NCBI GenBank assembly: GCA_019422905.1
Contig: JAHZCM010000008.1
Coordinates: forward strand, 14,178-33,793
Direction of reading: 5' to 3'
Source of the DNA: Oscillospiraceae bacterium
GTDB taxonomy: Bacteria > Bacillota > Clostridia > Oscillospirales > Acutalibacteraceae
Length of the DNA stretch: 19,616 nt
The translations under genes and the position numbers were made by a program. Positions within the stretch are counted from its first letter, which is position 1; each line of letters begins with the position of its first letter. Shown piece after piece: positions 13,393 to 19,616 of this stretch. The notes under the pieces are model-generated. The model was not told the origin of the DNA. It made no database searches and saw only the letters and a program-made list of their open reading frames with translations.

Positions 13393-14673
13393 TCAGGTAT
13401 TTTCCATATTTTCACGGGCAACCGCCAGCATCAGCTTGATGCGGTTTTCCTGATTGACCTTCGTCGCGCCCGGGTCATAATCGATCGGCACGATATTCGA
13501 TTTCGGATAGATATTCTTCAAGCTCCGGACCATGCCCTTGCCAACGATGTGATTCGGCAGGCAGCCAAACGGCTGTGCGCAGATGATGTTCGGATAGCCG
13601 CTTTCAATCAGCTCCATCATCTCCGCGGTCAAAAGCCAGCCCTCGCCCATCTTGCAGCCGTAACCGATCACGCCGCCGATGAGCTTCTTCAGGTGCGCGT
13701 AGGAGGAAGGCACCGTGAAGCGGTTCGAAATGGTGTTGGCGTGCTCCGCCGCATGGATCACGTGGCGCTCGATGCCAACGAGATAGTCGAACATCACCTT
13801 GACCACCTCAAATTTTGCACGGCTGCCGCCGTACAGCTTGATGTCCTCCATGCGGTTGTCCACCTTAAAGAGCATAAAACCGATGATGCCGGGCACCATG
13901 GTTTCGCAGCCCTGGGAAAACAGGAACTCCTCGAGATCGTTGTTGCCGATCGGCGAATACTTGACATAGATTTCGCCCACGACGCCGACGCGCACCTTCT
14001 TTTCCCCTGTGACCGGGACGCGGGCGAAGTCCTCCGCAATCTGCGGCAGATAATGCTCCATCTCCTTGGCGGAGTAGCCTTTTTCTTCGGAGAACATCGC
14101 GGTGAGCTTCTCCGTCCAACGATCCACCACCGCACGGCTCGCGCCCTCCTCCTGCTCATAAGGGCGCGTCTGGTTGTGCAGGAGCATCAGGAGGTCGCCG
14201 TAAGCCAGCACCGCGAGCGCCTTGCGGATCATCGGCAGCGTCAGCTTGAAACCACTGTTCTTTTCAAGGCCCGAAAGGTTCAGGGAAATGACCGGGATAT
14301 GGGAAAGACCGTCCTTTTCGAGCGCCTTGCGCAGCAAATGAATATAGTTTGAAGCGCGGCAGCCGCCGCCCGTCTGGGTGATGATCAGCGCCGTCTTGTT
14401 CAGGTCGTATTTGCCGCTGTGCAGCGCGTCCATCATCTGGCCGATCGTCAGAAGCGCCGGATAACACGTGTCGTTGTGCACGTATTTCAGGCCCTCATCC
14501 ACGATCTGGCGTCCGCGCGTCTGTAAAATCTCCACGTTGTAGCCGTAGGAGGAAAACAGGTTCTCAAACAGCTTGAAGTGGATCGGCAGCATATTGGGCG
14601 CAAGGATCGTGTAATCCTTTTTCATTTCTTTTGTAAATTCCACACGCTTTGCAGCATCCATCGTGATGACCAT
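13393..14673 (-). CDS. HgdB-like 2-hydroxyacyl-CoA dehydratase-family protein, C-terminal half of a split activase-related protein
   Basis: About 426 residues from the chosen ATG. The segment from YTILAPNMLPIHF onward (about 21-33), then NDTCYPALLTIGQM (C70), TQTGGGCRASNY (C105), GCKMGEGWLLTAEM and CAQPFGCLPNHIVGKG (C365, C371) match the C-terminal third of long clostridial acyl-CoA dehydratase activase-related proteins (about 1,400 residues). The fold resembles HgdB-type dehydratase subunits that bind a [4Fe-4S] cluster. Here it is a separate gene 123 nt downstream of the activase. Possible starts are 14697, 14673 and 14661. I favour 14673, because a hairpin directly in front of it would bring AGGATG close. 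No genuine hydroxyacyl-CoA dehydratase pair is nearby, so the substrate is unknown. Confidence 0.8.
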   Translation of the reverse strand: MVITMDAAKRVEFTKEMKKDYTILAPNMLPIHFKLFENLFSSYGYNVEILQTRGRQIVDEGLKYVHNDTCYPALLTIGQMMDALHSGKYDLNKTALIITQTGGGCRASNYIHLLRKALEKDGLSHIPVISLNLSGLEKNSGFKLTLPMIRKALAVLAYGDLLMLLHNQTRPYEQEEGASRAVVDRWTEKLTAMFSEEKGYSAKEMEHYLPQIAEDFARVPVTGEKKVRVGVVGEIYVKYSPIGNNDLEEFLFSQGCETMVPGIIGFMLFKVDNRMEDIKLYGGSRAKFEVVKVMFDYLVGIERHVIHAAEHANTISNRFTVPSSYAHLKKLIGGVIGYGCKMGEGWLLTAEMMELIESGYPNIICAQPFGCLPNHIVGKGMVRSLKNIYPKSNIVPIDYDPGATKVNQENRIKLMLAVARENMENT

Positions 14674-14694
14674 GGCTTTTGCGTGGCAAAAGCC
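14674..14694 (-). promoter_or_regulatory. Hairpin between ribosome binding site and start codon
   Basis: On the minus strand, GGCTTTTGC, loop CAC, GCAAAAGCC: a perfect 9-bp stem ending exactly at the ATG at 14673. The preceding GAAAGGATG would be 24 nt from the start unfolded but about 3 nt away when the stem folds. Confidence 0.5.
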
Positions 14695-14763
14695 CATCCT
14701 TTCTTTGGAAATTGATCCGGTTCCGGGAAACCGCAGACACTTCATCCCCGGTTTCTCAAAACA

Positions 14764-14790
14764 CGGCCGGAAAAGCCGTACTTCCGGCCG
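14764..14790 (-). terminator. Intergenic hairpin after the activase gene (weak terminator or attenuator)
   Basis: CGGCCGGAA pairs with TTCCGGCCG (9 bp, 9-nt loop) 6 nt after the activase stop. On the minus strand it is followed only by TGTTTTGAG, a poor U-run, so partial termination or RNA stabilisation between the two genes is more likely than a full stop. Confidence 0.5.
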
Positions 14791-14796
14791 CCTCTT

Positions 14797-17742
14797 TTAC
14801 AGCAGATCGAGCGCGGCAAACAGGCTGCGCAGGCGAATGCGCACCGCGCCGAGATTTGTGATTTCGTCAATTTTAAGCTGCGTATAGATCTTGCCGCCGT
14901 TATGCAGGATCGAGCGCACCTCGTCGGTGGTGATCGCATCCACGCCGCAGCCGAAGGAAACGAGCTGGATCAGGTTGATCCGCTTGTCGTTCTGGTCGAC
15001 GACATATTTCGCCGCCGCATACAGGCGGGAATGATAGGTCCACTGGTTCAAAACGCCGGTGGGGAATTTCTCCACCTTTGCGGAAACGGCATCCTCCGTG
15101 ACGACGACCGCGCCGCAGTCGCAGATCAGGCTGTCGATGCCGTGATTGACCTCCGGATCCACATGGTACGGGCGGCCTGCCAGAATGATAACCGGCTTGT
15201 TCTGCTCCTCGGCGAGCTTCAGGAATTTGTCGCCGATGGCGCGGCAGGCCCGCATGTAAAGGTCATACTCGGCATAGGCCGCATCCGCCGCTTTCTTCAC
15301 ATCCTGCTTCGTGAAGCTCTCCTTCAAATGGCGGCGCAGGATCTCATACATCTTGCCGGGGAAATCCTTGCGACGGTGAATGCCCACATAGTCGCCGATA
15401 AAGACGGTTTCCTCCAGCTTTTTGATATTCGAGGAGATGACCTCCGGATAATACGCCACAACCGGGCAGTTGTAATGGTTGTCGCCGAGGCCCTCGTCAA
15501 AGTTATACGACATGCAGGGATAAAAAATCGCGTCTACATGATTGTCCAGCAGCGCCTCCACATGGCCGTGCATCAGCTTTGCCGGGAAGCAGGCCGTATC
15601 GGAGGGGATCGTGTGCTGTCCTTTGAGGTACAGCTGGCGGTTCGAAGCCGGCGAAGTCATCACATCGTAGCCGAGCGTCGTGAAGAATTTGTACCAGAAC
15701 GGCAGCAGCTCGTACATGTTCAGCCCCATCGGGATACCGATAACCGGCTTGCCGGTGTTCTTGTATGTATAGCGCGAGAGAATCCTGCGCTTTTCTTCAA
15801 ACATATTGTATTTCGTATCGCTCGATTTCACGCCTGTGACCGGCTTTTCGCAGCGGTTGCCGCTGATGAACTTCCGCCCGCCGGAGAACGTGTTGACCGT
15901 CAGCTTACAACTGTTCGAGCAGCCGTGACAGGTGATCGCCTTGACGCTGTGCGTGAACGCGTCGAGCGCTTCGGCGGAAAGCAGCGTGGACTGCGGCAGG
16001 CTGTCGCCGCCCTTGGCGAGCGCCTTTTCGCGCGCGTAGAGCGCCGCGCCGTACGCGCCCATCAGGCCGGCGATCGTCGGGCGCACAACGTCGCGTCCGA
16101 TTTCCTGCTCGAAAGCGCGGAGCACCGCGTCGTTCAGGAACGTGCCGCCCTGCACGACGATTTCCTGGCCGATCGCCTTCGAATCGACCGCGCGGATCAC
16201 CTTGTACAGTGCGTTTTTGACGACGCTGATCGAAAGGCCCGCGGAAATATTCTCCACGGTGGCGCCGTCCTTCTGCGCCTGCTTCACCGAGGAGTTCATA
16301 AACACCGTGCAGCGGGAGCCGAGATCGACCGGACGGTCCGCAAACAGGCCGAGCTTCGCAAATTCCTCAATCGTGTAGCCAAGCGCGCCTGCAAAGGTCT
16401 GCAGAAAAGAGCCGCAGCCCGAGGAGCAGGCCTCGTTGAGGAAGATATCGTCGATCACGCCATTGCCGATCTTAAAGCATTTGATGTCCTGCCCGCCGAT
16501 GTCGATGATGAAATCGACCTTCGGATTGAACGCGCGCGCCGCATAGAAGTGCGCCATCGTCTCCACGATGCCGTAATCGACGGAAAACGCGTTTTTGATG
16601 ATGTCCTCGCCGTAGCCCGTGGCGGCTGAGGCGCAGATTTTCACCTGCGGGAAGCGGCTGTAGACCTCCTGCAGGAACTCACGGATCAGCGGGACCGGAT
16701 TGCCGCTGTTCGGCATGTAGCGCGTGCAGATGATGCCGCCGTCCAGATCCGTGACAACGGCCTTCACCGTTGTGGAGCCGGCGTCGATGCCGATAAAGAC
16801 CGGCTCGCCGTCTGTCACACCGTCGCGGATCGTGACGCCCGCGTTGTTGTGCCGCTTGAGGAACGCATCGTACTCCGCCTGATCCTTAAAGAGCGGCGGG
16901 CAGGCGCGGTATTCCTCCTTCGCGGTGTAATGCGCGATGCCGTTGATCAGCATCTTGAGCGGCTTCTCCTCGCCGTCCGCTGCAAACGCCGCGCCGAGGG
17001 CGACGAAATACAGCGAGTTTTCCGGACAGATGCCGGTGATGCCGAGCGTATCGTCAAACGCCGCGCGCAGCTCGGAGAGAAAAGTCAGCGGGCCGCCGAG
17101 ATAGACGACCTTACCCGCAATCTCCCTGCCCTGCGCAAGGCCCGCGACCGTCTGGTTGACGACGGCGTACAGGATGCTCGCCGCCACGTCCTTTTTCAGC
17201 GCGCCCTGATTCAGAAGCGGCTGGATGTCGCTCTTTGCAAAAACGCCGCAGCGCGACGCAATCGTGTAGATCTTCTCGTGCTCCTTCGCGAGCGTATTCA
17301 GCTCGTCCGGCGTGATATTCAAAAGCGTCGCCATCTGGTCGATAAAAGCGCCGGTACCGCCCGCGCAGGAGCCGTTCATACGCACCTCAAGGCCGGAAGC
17401 GTTGTTGCCGTCCGTCAAGAACAGGATCTTTGCATCCTCGCCGCCCAGCTCGATGACCGCGTCCGTACCCGGCACGAGGCGGTTGACCGCGATGCGCGTG
17501 GCATAGACCTCCTGCACAAACGGGATATTGCTGCGCTCCGCAAGGCCCATGCCCGCAGAGCCGGAAATACTCAGGCGCACCATTGCATCGGGAAACTGCG
17601 CCTCCACTTCGTGCAGCATTTCGACCGATTTTTCAATGATGCGCGAGAGATGGCGCTCATATTTTGAAAATAAAATCTCGTTTTGATCGTTCAGAACAAC
17701 GCATTTCAGCGTTGTCGAGCCGACATCCAATCCGACTCTCAT
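14797..17742 (-). CDS. Acyl-CoA dehydratase activase with two BadF/HgdC domains and a DUF2229 region
   Basis: A 981-residue protein with two tandem ASKHA ATPase domains of the BadF/BadG/HgdC type. Domain 1 begins GLDVGSTTLK (4-13), with cluster cysteines C126 (GSCAGGTGAF) and C165 (SRCGVFAKSD). Domain 2 begins GIDAGSTTVK (318-327), with C439 (ACSSGCGSF) and C478 (SRCTVFMNSS). A Cys cluster CHGCSNSC is at 605-612, followed by a DUF2229-type region (about 667-890) with DTACFPAKLMHGH and YPCMSYNFDEG. The end, FGCGVDAITTDEV to about 981, stops where longer homologues continue into an HgdB-like part. HgdC-type activators use ATP hydrolysis to push a low-potential electron into a dehydratase. The start ATG has AAAGGA 12 nt upstream; two in-frame ATGs lie 12 and 24 nt earlier. 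Confidence 0.93.
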   Translation of the reverse strand: MRVGLDVGSTTLKCVVLNDQNEILFSKYERHLSRIIEKSVEMLHEVEAQFPDAMVRLSISGSAGMGLAERSNIPFVQEVYATRIAVNRLVPGTDAVIELGGEDAKILFLTDGNNASGLEVRMNGSCAGGTGAFIDQMATLLNITPDELNTLAKEHEKIYTIASRCGVFAKSDIQPLLNQGALKKDVAASILYAVVNQTVAGLAQGREIAGKVVYLGGPLTFLSELRAAFDDTLGITGICPENSLYFVALGAAFAADGEEKPLKMLINGIAHYTAKEEYRACPPLFKDQAEYDAFLKRHNNAGVTIRDGVTDGEPVFIGIDAGSTTVKAVVTDLDGGIICTRYMPNSGNPVPLIREFLQEVYSRFPQVKICASAATGYGEDIIKNAFSVDYGIVETMAHFYAARAFNPKVDFIIDIGGQDIKCFKIGNGVIDDIFLNEACSSGCGSFLQTFAGALGYTIEEFAKLGLFADRPVDLGSRCTVFMNSSVKQAQKDGATVENISAGLSISVVKNALYKVIRAVDSKAIGQEIVVQGGTFLNDAVLRAFEQEIGRDVVRPTIAGLMGAYGAALYAREKALAKGGDSLPQSTLLSAEALDAFTHSVKAITCHGCSNSCKLTVNTFSGGRKFISGNRCEKPVTGVKSSDTKYNMFEEKRRILSRYTYKNTGKPVIGIPMGLNMYELLPFWYKFFTTLGYDVMTSPASNRQLYLKGQHTIPSDTACFPAKLMHGHVEALLDNHVDAIFYPCMSYNFDEGLGDNHYNCPVVAYYPEVISSNIKKLEETVFIGDYVGIHRRKDFPGKMYEILRRHLKESFTKQDVKKAADAAYAEYDLYMRACRAIGDKFLKLAEEQNKPVIILAGRPYHVDPEVNHGIDSLICDCGAVVVTEDAVSAKVEKFPTGVLNQWTYHSRLYAAAKYVVDQNDKRINLIQLVSFGCGVDAITTDEVRSILHNGGKIYTQLKIDEITNLGAVRIRLRSLFAALDLL

Positions 17743-17866
17743 CGTGTAACCCATCCTTTCCATGGGGCGCCGAGTCTCTGCCCCAAACCGGAACCATCTG
17801 GCTTCTCCCTGATTTTTCCATATGCCGCGCCCGCACTTTTGCCTGTGCGCCACGGTTTCCACATGT

Positions 17867-17895
17867 ATATTATCATAACACAGGAGCCAGAACAA
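17867..17895 (-). promoter_or_regulatory. Probable promoter of the activase operon
   Basis: Minus strand: TTGTTC (17895-17890), a 17-nt spacer, TAATAT (17872-17867) with TGA just before it (extended -10). The leader would be about 118 nt. The 291-nt divergent gap to 18034 otherwise holds AT-rich DNA (17920-17960), where a weak plus-strand promoter for the next gene may lie; I found no clear one. Confidence 0.5.
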
Positions 17896-18033
17896 TTCAA
17901 TACGCACGCCAGCGCCGAAATTGTAAAAAATTTTGGATAAAGAGAAAATTTCTTCTGCGCAGAATCGGCAGAATAGGCGCCTGAATATGCCGCATATACT
18001 ATTTTGAATATGCTGAAAGGACGGACCCTGACT

Positions 18034-19026
18034 ATGACAAAAAAGTATTTTCCGGGCGCGAATACCGGGCGCGGCTTCATCGGGCATTTCGAGGGAATTG
18101 TCCCGCCGTGGGAGAAGCCGCACTATACCTATATCCTCAAGGGCGGCCCGGGCGTCGGCAAAAACACGCTGATGAAGAAGGTTTCGTGCCTTGCCCGGGC
18201 AAACGGCCTGATCGTGGAGGAATTCCGGTGTGCGAGCGACCCCGAAAGCCTCGACGCCGTGCGCATCCCGCAGAGAAGGATCGTGCTGCTGGACGGCACC
18301 GCGCCGCACACGGTCGATCCCGCCATTCCCGGCGTGGAGGCGGAAATCCTGAATCTCGGGCACTTCATCCACCGGGAGGCCTTCGCGCGGCGGCGCGGCG
18401 AGCTACAGCTTCTGCTGGAGGAAAACCGCGCGCACTACAGCGCGGCCTATGCGTGCCTTGGCGCTGCGGGCTCGCTCCGGCGGGCCGCCGTGGAGGACGC
18501 CGCAAAATCTGCCGACCTGCCGATGATCCGCGCCTTCCTGCGCGAAGGCTTCCCCCTTTCCGCCCCGGGTACGGCGCGCACCTTGTTCCTGCGCTCTCCC
18601 ACGCCCGGCGGGGTCATCGATTTCCGCGAAACACTCAGCGCGGAAAACACGGTGTTTCTTCCCGGCATCCTCGGTGCGGTCTTTCTGCGCGAAGCCGCCG
18701 TTCTGGCGCGCGGCACGCGGATCGAGCTTTTCCCCGATTTTCTCACGCCGGAGCTGCCGCAGTGCCTCCGTCTGCCAGACAGCGGCACGATGCTCTGCGC
18801 CGTGGACGACACGCACAGCACACTGAACGAGTTCCTGCTCAGCCCGCTGCCGGATTTCGTCCCCTTTGCCATCCACGAGGCCGACCTGCTGACCGCCCGC
18901 GCCGTGGAGGAGCTGCGGCTCTGCAAGCGCACGCACGACGCGATCGAAGCGGTTTATCGCCCATACGTCGACTATGACCGCGTGGATCAGGAAACACAGC
19001 TCCTGCTCGAAAAGCTGGACCTGTAA
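18034..19026 (+). CDS. P-loop ATPase-like protein of the PRK06851 type with degenerate nucleotide sites
   Basis: A 330-residue protein resembling the PRK06851 group of clostridial tandem P-loop proteins. The first unit has YILKGGPGVGKNTLMKK (33-49), EEFRCASDPESLD (62-74), and RIVLLDGTAPHTVDP (82-96), which looks like Walker B plus a conserved downstream motif. In the Walker A motif Asn44 stands where Ser/Thr normally binds magnesium. A second, diverged unit can be aligned from about 183: RTLFLRSPTPGGVIDF, then FLPGILGAVFL where a P-loop is expected, then ARGTRIELFPDFLTPE and CAVDDTHS. The start is the ATG at 18034, with AAAGGA about 11 nt upstream; in-frame ATGs at 18004 and 18010 lack this. 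Divergent from the activase operon; function unknown. Confidence 0.78.
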   Translation: MTKKYFPGANTGRGFIGHFEGIVPPWEKPHYTYILKGGPGVGKNTLMKKVSCLARANGLIVEEFRCASDPESLDAVRIPQRRIVLLDGTAPHTVDPAIPGVEAEILNLGHFIHREAFARRRGELQLLLEENRAHYSAAYACLGAAGSLRRAAVEDAAKSADLPMIRAFLREGFPLSAPGTARTLFLRSPTPGGVIDFRETLSAENTVFLPGILGAVFLREAAVLARGTRIELFPDFLTPELPQCLRLPDSGTMLCAVDDTHSTLNEFLLSPLPDFVPFAIHEADLLTARAVEELRLCKRTHDAIEAVYRPYVDYDRVDQETQLLLEKLDL

Positions 19027-19103
19027 AATTATCGTCCTGCATCTGCCCCCTTTGGCGGGAATCCTCTGCCGGGTTTACCGCCTTTACAGAAAAAGTACGA
19101 AAC

Positions 19104-19139
19104 GAAGGCCCCGTCTGCATTCAAACAGACAGGGCCTTC
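19104..19139. terminator. Terminator between convergent genes
   Basis: GAAGGCCC-C-GTCTG (19104-19117) pairs with CAGAC-A-GGGCCTTC (19126-19139), 13 pairs with one mismatch and an 8-nt loop. It lies 15 nt beyond the nagB stop and about 80 nt beyond the plus-strand stop, with T-rich sequence on the minus side (TTCGTTTCGTACTTTTT). Confidence 0.75.
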
Positions 19140-19153
19140 ACATTCCGTAGTTC

Positions 19154-19616
19154 TTATTTCTCACAGAGAATGACGGTCGCATCCGCATGGAGTTGGAGAA
19201 CGGAAGCCGGAACTTCCGGCGTGACCTTTCCGTACAGCGCGCGCTCCACGATATCCTTCTTGGCCGCGCCCGCAATCAGAAGGAGCTTCCTCGCCTTCAT
19301 AATCGTGCCGATGCCCATTGTGATGGCCTGCGTGGGAACATCCTCGCGGCGCGCAAAGAGGCGCGCATTCGCATTGATCGTGCTCTCGGTCAGCTCCACC
19401 GTATGCACGGCCGCCGGGAAATGATCCGTCGGCTCATTAAACCCGATATGGCCGTTGTGGCCGATGCCCAGAAGCTGGAGGTCTATGCCGCCCATCGTCT
19501 CAATCATCTGCTCATAACGGGCGGCCTCCGCGTCCAGATCCGCCGTAAAGCCGCTGGGCACGTGCGTGTTCGCCTTATCGATGTTGACGTGGTCAAACAG
19601 ATTGTCATTCATAAAA
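19154..19616 (-). CDS. nagB: Glucosamine-6-phosphate deaminase, C-terminal part (partial at window edge)
   Basis: The visible 154 codons are the C-terminal about 60 percent of NagB, which converts glucosamine-6-phosphate to fructose-6-phosphate and ammonia. The signature LLGIGHNGHIGFNEP is at the expected place, with the upstream FMNDNLFDHVNI and the downstream ITMGIGTIMKARKLLLIA segments also characteristic. The frame stays open through position 19616, so the methionine at 19612 is internal and the gene continues beyond the window. The usual full length is about 240-265 residues. No other amino-sugar gene is in the window. Confidence 0.94.
   Translation of the reverse strand, partial: FMNDNLFDHVNIDKANTHVPSGFTADLDAEAARYEQMIETMGGIDLQLLGIGHNGHIGFNEPTDHFPAAVHTVELTESTINANARLFARREDVPTQAITMGIGTIMKARKLLLIAGAAKKDIVERALYGKVTPEVPASVLQLHADATVILCEK

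Noticed and set aside
1..19616. CRISPR arrays, insertion sequences, phage genes, tRNA or rRNA
   Set aside because: No regularly spaced repeats, transposase or integrase motifs, terminal inverted repeats, or tRNA/rRNA-like sequences were seen.

Overview
The window reads as chromosomal DNA of a GC-rich anaerobic Firmicute, most likely a gut-type clostridium of the Oscillospirales. This is inferred from strong AGGAGG-type ribosome binding sites, sigma-A promoters in AT-rich gaps, and the gene content: a bacterial heterodisulfide-reductase complex, BadF-type acyl-CoA dehydratase activase, NusG-II/Gx-transporter proteins and a cytidylate-kinase-like protein. Nothing points to phage, plasmid, IS element, CRISPR, tRNA or rRNA. 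Most of the window is ordinary, tightly packed chromosomal genes.

Positions 1-6814 (minus strand) hold one seven-gene operon in the order hdrB-hdrC-hdrA-flxD-flxC-flxB-flxA, with the first codons of an eighth gene at the window edge. It has a near-consensus promoter at 6786-6814 and a leader of about 240 nt. The genes overlap or nearly touch. Together they encode an FlxABCD-HdrABC complex, expected to take electrons from NAD(P)H at FlxA and pass them through FlxB, FlxC and FlxD to HdrA. HdrA would then bifurcate them between ferredoxin and a disulfide reduced by HdrB. The disulfide is unknown in an organism of this type.

Positions 6880-9081 (minus) hold an OmpR-family response regulator and histidine kinase pair. 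A TTCACA-N5-TTCACA direct repeat lies just upstream of the -10 box. Divergent to it (plus) is a cytidylate-kinase-like gene with a consensus -35 and a perfect 10+10 bp palindrome in its leader. A 17-bp bidirectional terminator separates it from a convergent SLOG/YpsA-like gene.

Positions 10624-13262 (plus) form an envelope operon: ApbE FAD:protein FMN transferase, a lipoprotein, a NusG-domain-II protein and a Gx-transporter-type membrane protein. This set recalls extracytosolic flavinylation/electron-transfer loci, but no recognisable flavinylated protein is encoded here.

Positions 13332-17895 (minus) encode a double-domain acyl-CoA dehydratase activase followed by a separate HgdB-like protein. 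Together they look like one long activase-related protein of about 1,400 residues split at a domain boundary. The gap between them holds two hairpins. Positions 18034-19026 (plus) encode a two-repeat P-loop protein whose second ATP site is degenerate. The window ends in the C-terminal part of glucosamine-6-phosphate deaminase (nagB, minus).

The most interesting points are the Flx-Hdr complex with no known disulfide substrate, the split activase/dehydratase pair with its hairpin-bridged start, and the degenerate tandem P-loop protein.
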